Translations under genes and position numbers: made by a program
Assembly: GCA_027451405.1 (NCBI GenBank)
Contig: DAIDJM010000050.1
Location: 1-47,121, forward strand
Direction of reading: 5' to 3'
DNA length: 47,121 bases
Source: Acetobacteraceae bacterium
GTDB lineage: Bacteria > Pseudomonadota > Alphaproteobacteria > Acetobacterales > Acetobacteraceae
Part shown: one piece after another, positions 1 through 8,875 of the stretch
Layout: the number at the start of each line of letters is the position of its first letter
Numbering within the stretch: position 1 is the first letter of the stretch
Notes under the pieces: generated by a model
Databases searched by the model: none
What the model saw: only the letters and a program-made list of their open reading frames with translations
What the model was told of the DNA's origin: nothing

Positions 1-135
1 AAGGCTCTACTGCGCAAGGCCGCGCCGCGAGATCGCGACACCCTCTGGAAGACCATCGGCGCCTCCCTCGATCGCTTCAGCTCAGCCGAATGCGCAAACT
101 ATATCCGCAACTGTGGCTACGGACACCCTGCGTGA
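1..135 (+). CDS. IS630-family transposase, C-terminal fragment
   Basis: An open frame enters the window at base 1 and runs 44 codons to TGA at 133-135. The peptide contains the pattern W(K)xIG..LDRFS..ECANYI.NCGY, the conserved C-terminal tail of IS630-type DDE transposases, where an alpha-helix and a final CGY block follow the catalytic core. The DDE residues themselves lie upstream of the window, so integrity of the enzyme cannot be judged. The protein would cut and join the element ends at TA targets. It converges on the small secreted-protein gene that follows, with only 7 bp between the two stop codons. Confidence 0.8.
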   Translation, partial: KALLRKAAPRDRDTLWKTIGASLDRFSSAECANYIRNCGYGHPA

Positions 136-145
136 AACCGCTCTA
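1..145 (+). mobile_element. Right end of an IS630-family insertion sequence (window-truncated)
   Basis: This is the 3' part of an IS630-type element; the rest lies before the window. The transposase stops at 133-135, and the bases that follow (GAAACCGCTC, 134-143) read on the other strand as GAGCGGTTTC. A terminus of the form TAGAGCGGTTTC is familiar to me from IS630-like elements and MITEs of alphaproteobacteria. IS630 elements insert at TA and duplicate it, so I place the junction at the TA of 144-145. The boundary is an inference, because the left end is not visible. Confidence 0.6.
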
Positions 146-421
146 AGGTGGCCCCGCCACGGCGCGCCGCGGCGTGCGCATCAACACAAGCGCACGACGC
201 AGCCGTGCGATACCCGGCCGTATCGCGCCCTGCAGGCACAATTCGCTCCCCTCCTCCGCCAACCGTCGGGCTTCAAGCGGCGGCTTTCGGTGCTGCGCGG
301 CCACACCCGCAAGATGCTGGCAATATTCAAGCGTATCCGTGGTGACAGCGATCGGCGCCGATTGCGCGTGCGAAGCCACCGGCAGCGCCAGCAGCAGCGC
401 CAGAATACAGTTGCGTCTCAA
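143..421 (-). CDS. Small secreted (periplasmic) protein, probably truncated by the IS630 insertion
   Basis: This 92-residue protein starts at a TTG (419-421) that overlaps the stop of the histidine kinase gene as TTGA, an arrangement typical of translational coupling. It opens with a Sec signal peptide: RRN, a hydrophobic core CILALLLALPVA, then SHAQ with likely cleavage after the Ala of SHA or at Q. The mature part is short, helical and rich in Leu, Ala and Arg, with one Cys pair (EYCQ, ELCLQG). I do not recognise the family. The reading ends in RRAVAGPP at a TAG whose last two bases on the plus strand are the presumed TA target of the neighbouring IS, so the natural C-terminus has probably been lost. 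As the last gene after a kinase, regulator and protease, an accessory envelope-stress role is possible but unproven. Confidence 0.55.
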   Translation of the reverse strand: MRRNCILALLLALPVASHAQSAPIAVTTDTLEYCQHLAGVAAQHRKPPLEARRLAEEGSELCLQGAIRPGIARLRRALVLMRTPRRAVAGPP

Positions 422-1866
422 GACGCGACCTCGCGAGCGTTCGGCGCCACTGCCCGCGCCGGCCGCGATGCGGGCAGGATGAGCATCGCGCGCAATCCCG
501 GCTTCGCGTCCTCCAACAGCAGCGCGCCATCGTGCAGCTGCGCCACCGCTTGCACGAGCGCCAGTCCCAAGCCCGAACCTGGCGTGTTGCGCGCCTGCTC
601 GCCGCGAAAAAACCGCTCCGTCGCTCGCGCCCGATCGGGCTCCGGAATGCCGGGTCCCTGGTCCGCCACTTCGATCCGGATGCGATCGCCGAGCGGTTGC
701 GCGGCCAGCCTCACGACACCGTCCCGCGGCGAGAATTTGATGGCGTTGTCGAGCAGGTTCGCAATCGCCTGCTGCATCATGTCCCGATCGCCGAACGCGG
801 GGAGCGAGTCGGGAACACTGAGCCGCAGCGCGATGCCACGCTCTTCGGCCACGGCCCCATAGAGATCGGCAAGATCGGAGAGCAGCGGGCCGAGATCGAT
901 ATCGTCGAAGGCCGCCCGCCTCGCGCCGGCCTCGATTTCCGCGATGCGCATGAGCGCCTGGAAGACTGCCGTGACATTGTCGAGATCGGCGACCGCGCGC
1001 TCGACGGCGGCCCGCAACTCGGCCTCGCCATGCGCATGCGCGGCCGCATCCTCGAGCCGCGCCCGTGCCCGCGCGATCGGCGTGCGCAGATCGTGGGCAA
1101 TCGAATTGCTGATCTGCCTCACGCCATCCATCAGCCGCGCGATGCGCTCCAGCATCGTGTTGATGGCGTCGGCCATCCGGTCGAACTCGTCGCCACGCCC
1201 CGAACTGGGCACGCGCTGATCGAGCTGCCCGCGCGCAATGGCCGCCGCTGTCGCCGACACATCGGCCACCATGCGCCGGAACAAATTCCGCATCACCAGG
1301 CCGCCGGCGATCGCGAGCACCGCGACCAGTGTCGCCGAGGAGAGCAACGTGCTCCGCAGCAACCGCCGCAACTGCGCGCCGCCGCGCACGTCCCGCCCCA
1401 CCAGAAGCTGAAACCCGCCCGGGAGATCGAACAACCGGACTTCGCTCAGCGCTTTCTGTCCGGCCCGCAGGACCGAAATCTCGAAAAACGGCCCGGGCAC
1501 GATGGTCGCCGGCAAAGTCTCGCGCACGTTCCCGGCAATGAAGCGCTCCGGCAGTCCGGGCTGATTGAACGTGAGCTGATAGAGCGCATCGTCGTCGACA
1601 TTCTCCTCGAGACGCTCGGCGATGGTCAGTTGCAGGGCCGGAACGCCACCCTGTTGCCAGACCTCCGCGAGATTCTGCGCATCGAGGTTGATCGCCCCCT
1701 CGACCTGACGCTCGAGCAGGTCGGTCGTCGACCACCAGAGAAAGAACACGAGCGCCACCGCCGAAAGCGCGAACAGCACGCCATAGACTGCGGCGAGCCG
1801 TACGCTGGCGGAGCGCAGCCAGGCAGGGCGGTTCAAGCTCGCCTCACGGCGGGCACACGGGCCCAA
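418..1866 (-). CDS. Membrane sensor histidine kinase (HAMP-HisKA-HATPase)
   Basis: The protein is a two-component sensor. In a 482-residue reading, one membrane helix lies near 24-46 and a second near 172-193. Between them is a periplasmic sensor region of about 125 residues, followed by a HAMP linker to about 246. The HisKA dimerisation helix carries SIAHDLRTP with the phospho-accepting His258. The catalytic ATPase domain shows the N box (DNAIKFS), the G1 box (DQGPGIP) and the G2 box (GSGLGLAL). All key residues are present, so it should be active. It follows the response regulator by 6 bp. The first possible start is TTG at 1866, but a second TTG at 1836 has GAGG five bases upstream and gives a more normal N-terminus (NRPAWLRS), so the true protein may be ten residues shorter. 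The signal sensed is unknown; linkage to a periplasmic protease suggests envelope stress. Confidence 0.93.
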   Translation of the reverse strand: MGPCARREASLNRPAWLRSASVRLAAVYGVLFALSAVALVFFLWWSTTDLLERQVEGAINLDAQNLAEVWQQGGVPALQLTIAERLEENVDDDALYQLTFNQPGLPERFIAGNVRETLPATIVPGPFFEISVLRAGQKALSEVRLFDLPGGFQLLVGRDVRGGAQLRRLLRSTLLSSATLVAVLAIAGGLVMRNLFRRMVADVSATAAAIARGQLDQRVPSSGRGDEFDRMADAINTMLERIARLMDGVRQISNSIAHDLRTPIARARARLEDAAAHAHGEAELRAAVERAVADLDNVTAVFQALMRIAEIEAGARRAAFDDIDLGPLLSDLADLYGAVAEERGIALRLSVPDSLPAFGDRDMMQQAIANLLDNAIKFSPRDGVVRLAAQPLGDRIRIEVADQGPGIPEPDRARATERFFRGEQARNTPGSGLGLALVQAVAQLHDGALLLEDAKPGLRAMLILPASRPARAVAPNAREVAS

Positions 1867-1872
1867 ACCCCC

Positions 1873-2550
1873 TCACTCGGGTCGCAGCATGTATCCGGCA
1901 TTCCGAATCGTGTGGATCATCGCCGTGGGAAACGGCTTGTCGATCTTCTGCCGCAACCGGGAGACATGCACGTCGATCACGTTCGTCTGTGGGTCGAAAT
2001 GATAATCCCACACCCCTTCGAGCAGCATGGTCCGCGTCACCACCTGCCCAGCGTGCCGCATCAGATATTCCAGCAGTCGGAATTCGCGCGGTTGCAGATC
2101 GATCTTCTGTCCCGCCCGCCGCACCGCGCGCGACAGCAGATCCATCTCGAGATCGCCAACCGTGAGTTTGGTCGGCGGCCCATCCGCCTTGCCGCGCCGC
2201 GTCAGCGCCTCGACCCGCGCCATCAGTTCCGAGAAAGCGAAGGGCTTGGTCAGGTAGTCGTCACCGCCGGCCTTGAGCCCCGCCACCCGGTCGTCCACCT
2301 GACCGAGGGCTGAGAGCACCAGCACGGGCGTGGAGTTGTTCTGAGACCGCAGCGTCTCCAGCAGCCGCAGCCCGTCGATGCCGCCCGGCAGCATCCGGTC
2401 GAGAATGATCGCATCGAAACTCTCGCTCGCGGCCATGAACAGCCCGTCGCGCCCGTTATCCGAGTGCTCCACCACGTGCCCGGCCTCGCGCAGCCCCTTG
2501 GCCACGAAGCCGGCCACCGTCGGATCGTCCTCCACCAGCAGGATTCGCAC
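1873..2550 (-). CDS. OmpR/PhoB-family response regulator
   Basis: This 225-residue protein has a CheY-like receiver domain in the first 120 residues, with the acidic pair ED at 7-8, phospho-acceptor Asp51 in IILDRMLPG and the conserved KPF lysine near residue 101. A winged-helix DNA-binding domain of OmpR type follows (about 128-225), including LQPREFRLLEYL and the recognition region NVIDVHVSRLRQKI. It should be phosphorylated by the histidine kinase encoded 6 bp downstream and bind promoters as a dimer. It lies 41 bp after a periplasmic trypsin/PDZ protease gene on the same strand, so protease, regulator and kinase probably form one transcript. The order protease-regulator-kinase resembles envelope-stress systems of CpxRA type, but the sequence does not show the target genes. 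Confidence 0.95.
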   Translation of the reverse strand: MRILLVEDDPTVAGFVAKGLREAGHVVEHSDNGRDGLFMAASESFDAIILDRMLPGGIDGLRLLETLRSQNNSTPVLVLSALGQVDDRVAGLKAGGDDYLTKPFAFSELMARVEALTRRGKADGPPTKLTVGDLEMDLLSRAVRRAGQKIDLQPREFRLLEYLMRHAGQVVTRTMLLEGVWDYHFDPQTNVIDVHVSRLRQKIDKPFPTAMIHTIRNAGYMLRPE

Positions 2551-2591
2551 CTTTCAGGCCCCCGTTCCCAGCCACATCCCGGCGCTCACGC

Positions 2592-3650
2592 TTATTCCGC
2601 CGGCTCCTCCGCTTCGGGTTCGGGCGGACGTCGCCCCACCACCACGGTGATGTCGAGACTCCCATTTTGCCGCCGCACGCGCAAATGCGCCGCCGTCCCC
2701 GGCTCCACCGCCGAGACCGCGCGCACCAGCGACCGCCCGTCCGGCACCCGCTGGCCATTGATCGCGGTGACCACGTCCCCCGGCCGCAGCCCGGACCGCG
2801 CCGCGGGGCTCCCGCGATTGACCTCGGCGATCTCGGCCCCCGGCCGCCGCCGCGCCGTATCCAGCACGACCCCGAGCCAGCCGCGATCGACCCGCCCGCG
2901 CGTCAGCAACTCGTCGACCACGCGCATCACGATTTCCGAGGGAATCGCGAACCCGATCCCGACCGAGGCGCCGGTCGGCGACACCAGCGCCGTGTTCAGC
3001 GCCACCACCTCGCCGCTCATATTGAAGGACGGACCGCCGGAATTGCCCGGATTGATCGGCGCATCGAGCTGGAAGAAATCGTCGAACGGCCCAGCGCCGA
3101 TCTCCCGCCCCCGCGCCGAGACGATCCCGGCCGTCACCGATCCGCCGAGCCCGAACGGATTGCCGGCCGCGAGGATCCAGTCGCCCACCTGCACACTGCG
3201 CGAATCACCCCAGCGCACCGCCGGCAGGGGGCGCCCGGCATCGACCTTGATCACCGCGATGTCCGTCAGCGCGTCGGCGCCGATCAGCCGCGCCGGCAGC
3301 TCCGTGCCGTCGGTGAGGGAAACGAGAATCTGATCCGCCTTTCCCACCACGTGATTGTTGGTCACGATGATGCCCGAGGGGTCGATGATGAAGCCCGAGC
3401 CTGCCCCGGTCATCGTTTCGCGGTGACCCCGCATGCGCTCGCGATAACTCTTCTCGTAGGGCGTGCCGCGCAATTCGGGCGGCATCCCGGCCGCGCTCTC
3501 CTGATCGGTGAGCCGCACCATGATGTTGACCACCGCCGGCACTACGCGGCGCACGAGCGGCGCGAAGGTGAGCGGCCCGGTCTGCACGAGCGGCTGCGCC
3601 AGGGCGGGGCCGGCCAGCAGAAGCGCGATCAGCAGGGCGAAGCGAATCAT
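2592..3650 (-). CDS. Periplasmic DegP/DegQ-like serine protease with one PDZ domain
   Basis: This is a 352-residue trypsin-2/PDZ protease. I start it at 3650 because the ATG opens a clear signal peptide (IRFALLIALLLAGPALAQ); a longer reading adds 66 unlikely residues and would run into hrpB. The catalytic triad is complete: His100 in VTNNHV, Asp130 in LTDIAVIKV, and Ser204 in NPGNSGGPSF. A single PDZ domain follows (about 265-340: GWLGVVLD, then GLRPGDVVTAING), with an acidic proline-rich tail. DegP and DegQ have two PDZ domains and DegS has one plus a membrane anchor, so this is closest to soluble one-PDZ HtrA relatives. It degrades or chaperones damaged periplasmic proteins. The two-component genes downstream suggest stress control. 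Confidence 0.93.
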   Translation of the reverse strand: MIRFALLIALLLAGPALAQPLVQTGPLTFAPLVRRVVPAVVNIMVRLTDQESAAGMPPELRGTPYEKSYRERMRGHRETMTGAGSGFIIDPSGIIVTNNHVVGKADQILVSLTDGTELPARLIGADALTDIAVIKVDAGRPLPAVRWGDSRSVQVGDWILAAGNPFGLGGSVTAGIVSARGREIGAGPFDDFFQLDAPINPGNSGGPSFNMSGEVVALNTALVSPTGASVGIGFAIPSEIVMRVVDELLTRGRVDRGWLGVVLDTARRRPGAEIAEVNRGSPAARSGLRPGDVVTAINGQRVPDGRSLVRAVSAVEPGTAAHLRVRRQNGSLDITVVVGRRPPEPEAEEPAE

Positions 3651-3726
3651 CGCGCGACAGATGGCATGCGCCGCCGCGGCGGGGGAAGCAATCCGCGTGA
3701 GGCGTGGCGGAAAAACCCCTCGCGGC

Positions 3727-6174
3727 TCACGCCGTTTGGCAATCCGGCCGTTCCGGCCAGCGATGTTTCGGATACCGCCCGCGCATGTCGCGCCGCACAT
3801 CGGCCCAGCCGCCGGCCCAGAAGGCGGCGAGGTCGGCCGTGATCGCAACCGGCCGTCCAGCCGGCGAAAGCAGCGACAGTTGCAGCTTCACACGCCCGCC
3901 CGCGAGACGGGGCGTCTCGCGCAGCCCATAGAAAGCCTGCGCCCGGGCCGAGGCCACCGGCACCGGCCGGGTATAATCCACCGCCGCCCGCCCCCCCGGC
4001 AGCGCGAGCGCCGCCGGCAGTTCGCGCTCGAGCCGCGCCGCCTGCGCGTAGCCGAGCCGCTCGCGCAACAGTGCCGCCAGATCAAGTCCGCTCACCTCCG
4101 CGAGCCGCGTCAATCCGATCAGATGCGGCGTGAGCCAGCTGTCCGTCTCCGCCGCGAGCGCCTCGTCCCCGAGATCGGGAAAGTCGGTATCTATGCTGCG
4201 CATCCAGCGCGCCCTTGCCTGCCATTGCCGCGCCTCGTCGGTCCAGGGCAGCCGTTCCAGATCGCGTGCGATCACGCCGGCCAGCACGGATGCGACCGCG
4301 TCCGGCGCCGCCGGCGCCATCCGATCCTCGAGCACGAGCGCGCCGAGTCGCCGCCGCTTGCGCGAAAACACGCTGCCGGTCGCCGGATCGAATCCGCTCT
4401 CCACGGTCTCCTGCAGTTGCGCCGCCAGGGACGCGGGCAGCCGCGCGGCATCGAGCGGGGCTGCCATCCGGATCGTGGCCGAAAGCTTCAGCTCCAGGGC
4501 CGCGACGGCGAGCAGCGGCTCGCGCGCGAGCGGGTCGCTCGCCGGCAGTCGCGCGCTGCCCCCGCCCGAGAGCCGGAAGCTGCCGATTTCGCCCCGCCGC
4601 TGGGCGATCCGGTCGGGGAAGCCAGCTGCGAGCAATGTCGCCGGGTCACCCTGCGCCGGTCCCGCGGCCCCGATCCGGCGCCGGAATTGGGCGGCTGCCT
4701 GGCGGATGCGCGCCAGCGCGCCCGGATCGCCGCCCCCTTGCCCGGCGATCGCCTCGAGCCGCGCCGTGATCGCGGCCGAACCCGGCCCGAGCGGATCGCG
4801 CTCTTCGAGCAGTGCCGCGAGATCGGCGGCCAGCGCCGCCTCGCCCGGCCCATCGGCGGCCAGCAACATTGCGGCGAGCCGCGGATGCGCGCCGAGCGCC
4901 ACCATCCCCCGCCCGAGCGGCGTGATGCGCCCGTCCGCGTCGAGTGCCCCGAGCCGCTCCAGCAAGGACTCGGCCGCCGCGAGCGCACCGGATGGCGGTG
5001 GATCCGGAAACGCGAGATCGGCCGGCGCCGCGCCCCAGGCCGCACAGTCGAGTCGCAGCGAGGCGAGCTCGGCGTTCAGGATCTCCGGCCGGTCGAACGG
5101 TGCCAGACCCCGATGCGCCGCCTCGGTCCAGAGCCGGATCGCCAGCCCCGGCGCCTCGCGCCCGGCCCGCCCCGCCCGCTGCTCGGCCGCCGCCCGGCTG
5201 ATTCGCACGGTGGCCAGCCGCGTGAGGCCGGTCGCCGGATCGAGACGCGGTGCCCGGCGCCATCCCCCATCGACCACGATCCGCACACCCGGCACCGTCA
5301 GCGAGGTTTCGGCGATCGACGTCGCCAGCACCACGCGCCGCCCCTCGGCCGGCCGCAACGCCCGATCCTGCGCCGCCGGGGGCAGCTCGCCATGCAGCGG
5401 CAGCACGAGCGCGCCGCACCCGGCAAGCGCCGCCTCCGTGCGGCGGATTTCCGCCATCCCCGGCAGGAACACGAGAATATCGCCCGGCTCGGCGGCCAAC
5501 GCGCGCCGCACCGCGCGGGCCGCGGCCTCGGGCAGATCCTGGGCCCGAATCAGATCGCGCTTGGCATGCTCCACCCGCACCGGATGGGCGCGCCCCCGGC
5601 TCTCCACGACCGGCCCCCCGAGCTGGCCCGCCAGCCGCGCCCCGTCCGCGGTCGCGGACATCGCGAGCAGGCGCAATTCCGGCCGCAGGGCACGCTGGAG
5701 ATCGAGACAAAAGGCCAGCGCGAGGTCGGCATCGAGGCTGCGTTCATGGATCTCGTCGAAGATCACGCAGCCCACGCGCTCGAGGCCCGGATCGGCCTGC
5801 AACCGCCGCACCAGCAGCCCTTCGGTCACCACCTCGATCCGCGTCGCCGCCGAAACCGCACTATCGAACCGGGTCCGGTAGCCCACGCGCTCGCCCACGC
5901 GCTCGCCGAGGAGCGCCGCCATGCGCGACGCCGCCGCCCGCGCCGCCAGCCGGCGGGGCTCCAGCATCACGATGCGCCCGTCCCCGAGCCAGGGCGCCTG
6001 TCCGAGAAACAGCGGCACGAGCGTGCTCTTGCCGGCGCCCGGTGGCCCCAGCAGCACCGCATTGGGTCCGGCCTCGAGCGCGCGCGCGAGCGGCTCGAGG
6101 GCCGCCAGGATCGGCAGATCGCGCGCCGCCGCGGGCAGGCTCGCCCATTCAGGCAAGGTTTGAGGTTCGTTCAT
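3727..6174 (-). CDS. hrpB: ATP-dependent RNA helicase HrpB
   Basis: This 815-residue DEAH-box helicase matches the usual HrpB length. Helicase motifs appear in order: Walker A (GPPGAGKST), the DEIH box (FDEIHERS), motif III (MSATAD), motif IV-V (LATSIAETSLTVPG) and motif VI (QRAGRAGR). These are followed by the helicase-associated winged-helix and ratchet region and the long HrpB-specific C-terminal domain ending in GGWADVRRDMRGRYPKHRWP. I set the start at the ATG of 6172-6174 (NEPQTLPEWA); upstream sequence in this frame is only the antisense of the next gene. It lies 42 bp from the divergent TPR gene and 76 bp before the protease gene. HrpB remodels RNA; its physiological substrate is poorly known in general. 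Confidence 0.95.
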   Translation of the reverse strand: MNEPQTLPEWASLPAAARDLPILAALEPLARALEAGPNAVLLGPPGAGKSTLVPLFLGQAPWLGDGRIVMLEPRRLAARAAASRMAALLGERVGERVGYRTRFDSAVSAATRIEVVTEGLLVRRLQADPGLERVGCVIFDEIHERSLDADLALAFCLDLQRALRPELRLLAMSATADGARLAGQLGGPVVESRGRAHPVRVEHAKRDLIRAQDLPEAAARAVRRALAAEPGDILVFLPGMAEIRRTEAALAGCGALVLPLHGELPPAAQDRALRPAEGRRVVLATSIAETSLTVPGVRIVVDGGWRRAPRLDPATGLTRLATVRISRAAAEQRAGRAGREAPGLAIRLWTEAAHRGLAPFDRPEILNAELASLRLDCAAWGAAPADLAFPDPPPSGALAAAESLLERLGALDADGRITPLGRGMVALGAHPRLAAMLLAADGPGEAALAADLAALLEERDPLGPGSAAITARLEAIAGQGGGDPGALARIRQAAAQFRRRIGAAGPAQGDPATLLAAGFPDRIAQRRGEIGSFRLSGGGSARLPASDPLAREPLLAVAALELKLSATIRMAAPLDAARLPASLAAQLQETVESGFDPATGSVFSRKRRRLGALVLEDRMAPAAPDAVASVLAGVIARDLERLPWTDEARQWQARARWMRSIDTDFPDLGDEALAAETDSWLTPHLIGLTRLAEVSGLDLAALLRERLGYAQAARLERELPAALALPGGRAAVDYTRPVPVASARAQAFYGLRETPRLAGGRVKLQLSLLSPAGRPVAITADLAAFWAGGWADVRRDMRGRYPKHRWPERPDCQTA

Positions 6175-6216
6175 CGCCGGGCGCGCTGTATAGGCGGCGT
6201 ACGCGAAGGAGTCCCC

Positions 6217-7665
6217 ATGAGCGAAGCCGCGCCGACGCCCGCCCCGCTGCCGCCCGGCGTCGAAACCCCCGAGCAGGCGCTCAACCGCGCGCTGAACGCC
6301 GCGAAGGCCCGCCGCACCAACGAGGCGATCGGCATTTGCCGCGACGTGCTCGCCGCCAACCCCGAGCTGCCCGGCGCGCTGGGCCTGCTCGGCGGCATCC
6401 TCGGCCAGGAAGGGCGCAACGACGAAGCCATCCCGCTGCTCGAGGCGGCAGTCGCGCGCCTGCCCAACGTCGCCAACTGGCATCTCAATCTTTGCGCGCT
6501 CTACCGGGTGAAGAACCGGCTGGAAGATTCGCTGCGCGCCGGGCTCGAGGCCGTCAAGCACAGCCCCGAGACCGCACCGCACCGGGTGGAACTGGCGCTG
6601 ACCCACCTCACTCGTGGCGAGCGGGACGAGGCCGCCCGCCAGTTCCGCGAGGCCCTGGCCCGCGAGCCCGAGAACCCCGCCGCCCATATGGGGCTCGGCG
6701 AGCTGCTCCTCTCGCTCGGCGAATATGGCCCAGGCTGGATGGAATATGCCTGGCGCAACAAGCTCGACCAGGCCCGGGGCACGCTGCCCCGCATGAAGGC
6801 GGCCCCCTGGAACGGCATGCGGCTGCCCCAGGGAAAGCTCCTGATCGTCGCCGATCAGGGCTTCGGCGACATGATCCAATTCGCCCGCTACATCCCGATG
6901 GTGCGCGAGCGCGTGCCGCATCTGATCATCGGCTGGGGCCCGGAAGTGACCGCGCTGCTCGGCCGCCACCCCGACATCGCCGAATGCATCCCGAGCTGGG
7001 CCGAAGTGCCTGAACATGATGCCTATGTGCTGCTCAGCAGCCTGCCGCAGATTTTCCATACTGAGCTCGACACGATCCCGCTGCCGATCCCGTATCTGCA
7101 CCCCGATCCGGATCGGGTCGGGTTCTGGCGCGCGCGGTTCGACGCCGCATTCCCCGCCCGCCGGCTCCGGGTAGGGCTCGCCTGGTCGGGCCGGCCGAGC
7201 CATCCGAACAACCCGCGCCGCTCGCTCCGGCTCGCTTCTCTGGCCCCGCTCCTCGCCGTGCCGGGCGTGGATTTCGTCTCGCTGCAAAAACCGTTCCCGC
7301 CCGAGGACCGCGCCGTCGCGTCGGGCCATCCGGGCCTGCTCGCAATCGGCGACGAGCTGGCCGATTTCGCCGACACCGGCGCCGCCATCGCCGCCCTCGA
7401 CCTGCTGATCTCGGTCGATACCGCCGTCGTGCATCTCGCCGGCGCCATGGCCCGGGAGGCCTGGGTGCTGGTGCCCGAGCCGGCCGATTGGCGCTGGCTG
7501 CTCGGCCGCGAGGACACGGTTTGGTACCATACACTGCGGCTTTTCCGTCAGACGCGCGCCGGCGAATGGGCCCCGGTGATCGAGCGCGCGGCGCAGGCGC
7601 TCGCCACGCTTGCCGGGCGCAGCGCGGCGGCCGCGCCGGGCGCGCCCGCCCTGGTGGCGGGCTGA
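6217..7665 (+). CDS. TPR protein with C-terminal GT9/heptosyltransferase-like domain
   Basis: This 482-residue cytoplasmic protein starts at an ATG with GAAGGAG six bases before it. Residues 15-170 form tetratricopeptide repeats, seen as recurring A..NP..A...LG......G...EA. blocks (for example ANPELPGALGLLG and EPENPAAHMGLGE). From about 200 on it resembles glycosyltransferase family 9: a nucleotide-sugar domain with IVADQGFGDMIQFARY, a linker, then VGLAWSGRPSHPNNPRRS and a final domain with LDLLISVDTAVVHLAGAMA, where the SVDTAxxHLAGA block is the hallmark of ADP-heptosyltransferases. Proteins of this fusion type are frequent in alphaproteobacteria, often near polysaccharide or flagellar glycosylation genes; the acceptor is unknown. 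A 79-bp gap precedes lptF, so a link with LPS export is possible but not shown. Confidence 0.85.
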   Translation: MSEAAPTPAPLPPGVETPEQALNRALNAAKARRTNEAIGICRDVLAANPELPGALGLLGGILGQEGRNDEAIPLLEAAVARLPNVANWHLNLCALYRVKNRLEDSLRAGLEAVKHSPETAPHRVELALTHLTRGERDEAARQFREALAREPENPAAHMGLGELLLSLGEYGPGWMEYAWRNKLDQARGTLPRMKAAPWNGMRLPQGKLLIVADQGFGDMIQFARYIPMVRERVPHLIIGWGPEVTALLGRHPDIAECIPSWAEVPEHDAYVLLSSLPQIFHTELDTIPLPIPYLHPDPDRVGFWRARFDAAFPARRLRVGLAWSGRPSHPNNPRRSLRLASLAPLLAVPGVDFVSLQKPFPPEDRAVASGHPGLLAIGDELADFADTGAAIAALDLLISVDTAVVHLAGAMAREAWVLVPEPADWRWLLGREDTVWYHTLRLFRQTRAGEWAPVIERAAQALATLAGRSAAAAPGAPALVAG

Positions 7666-7744
7666 AAGCCACGCCATGTTGCAAAAGCTCGCGAAATCCG
7701 GCGCCCTCTGGTGCGCGGCAGCGCCACACCGCTAAAAGCCGCCG

Positions 7745-8875
7745 ATGCTGTCGCGCCTCGACCGCTACATCTTCCGCCAGCTCGGCGTCGCCCTGCTCGC
7801 CGTCACGGTGGCGCTGGTTGCGCTGATCTGGCTCACGCAGTCGCTCAAATTCGTCGAGCTCGTGGTCAATCGTGGCCTCTCGATGCGCGTGTTCCTCGAG
7901 CTCACGAGCCTGCTGCTGCCCGGTTTCGCCGCGGTGATCCTGCCGATCACCACCTTCGTGGTCGTGCAATTCATCTATCAGCGGCTTTCCGGCGATCGCG
8001 AACTGACGGTCATGCGCGGCTCGGGATTGTCGCCTTGGGCGCTCTCCCGACCGGCCCTGCTGCTCGCCTTGCTCTCGATGGTGGCGGGCCTTGTCCTGAA
8101 CATCTGGATCGTGCCCGCCTGCTCGGAAGCGTTCCGGCGCTATCAGTTCGAAATCCGCAATAAAATCGCCGCCTTCCTGCTCCAGGAAGGGGTGTTCACG
8201 CCGGTTTCCGAGGATCTCACGGTCTATGTGCGCAAGCGCGACCGCGACGGCACGCTGCACGGCATCCTGGTCGAGGATGATCGCCAGAAGGACAATCGCG
8301 CCACGATCCTCGCCGAAAGCGGCCGGCTCGTGCCGACCAGCGGTGCGCCGCGGGTTGAGCTCGAGAACGGCTCGCGCGAAGAAATCGATCGCAAGACCGG
8401 CCGGCTCGACGTTCTCACCTTCGCCGAGGATACGATCGACCTCGACTCCGGCAACAAGGAAAACGGGCAGCGATACCGTGACGTCAACGAAATGTCCCTG
8501 CACGAGCTGCTGCATCCCGATCCGGCGGTGACCCCGGCGCGCGATTTCGGCAAGCTTGCGGTCGAGGCGCATCGCCGCCTGACGCAACCCCTCACCTCGG
8601 TCAGCTTCACGCTGGTGGCGCTGGCCTCCGTGCTTACCGGCAGCTTCCAGCGCCACGGCAATGTCGCGCGGCCCGCCGCGGCGGTGCTGGTGCTCGTGCT
8701 CCTGCTCGCGGCCGGGCTCGCCGTGTCCAGCCTGGCCACGCGCGACATGGCGCTGATCCCGCTGATCTGGATCGAGGCTGTGCTGCCCGGTGTCGCCGCC
8801 TCGCTGATGCTGTTTCTGCCGGCACCGGGGGCTTGGCGCCGGCGCACGCTGCGAGCCGCCGCGGTGCGCGGATGA
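7745..8875 (+). CDS. lptF: LPS export ABC transporter permease LptF
   Basis: This 376-residue YjgP/YjgQ-family permease forms, with LptG and the LptB ATPases, the inner-membrane complex that pulls lipopolysaccharide out of the membrane toward LptC, LptA and LptD. Three hydrophobic helices lie in the first 120 residues (starting LDRYIFRQLGVALLAVTVAL), then a periplasmic beta-jellyroll of about 150 residues (VYVRKRDRDGTLHGILVEDD is typical), then three more helices in the last 100 residues. The conserved ELTVMRGSGLSPWAL coupling helix follows the third membrane helix. The stop overlaps the lptG start by 4 bp (ATGA). The ATPase gene lptB is not in this window. Confidence 0.96.
   Translation: MLSRLDRYIFRQLGVALLAVTVALVALIWLTQSLKFVELVVNRGLSMRVFLELTSLLLPGFAAVILPITTFVVVQFIYQRLSGDRELTVMRGSGLSPWALSRPALLLALLSMVAGLVLNIWIVPACSEAFRRYQFEIRNKIAAFLLQEGVFTPVSEDLTVYVRKRDRDGTLHGILVEDDRQKDNRATILAESGRLVPTSGAPRVELENGSREEIDRKTGRLDVLTFAEDTIDLDSGNKENGQRYRDVNEMSLHELLHPDPAVTPARDFGKLAVEAHRRLTQPLTSVSFTLVALASVLTGSFQRHGNVARPAAAVLVLVLLLAAGLAVSSLATRDMALIPLIWIEAVLPGVAASLMLFLPAPGAWRRRTLRAAAVRG

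Noticed and set aside
532-2313. Plus-strand open frame of nearly 600 codons
   Set aside because: Antisense of the kinase and regulator genes; Arg/His/Pro-rich without motifs.
3508-6216. Long open frame on the plus strand, continuous with the TPR protein frame
   Set aside because: It is the antisense of hrpB; composition is dominated by Arg, Pro and His, as expected of reversed GC-rich codons, and a proper ATG with a Shine-Dalgarno opens the real gene at 6217.
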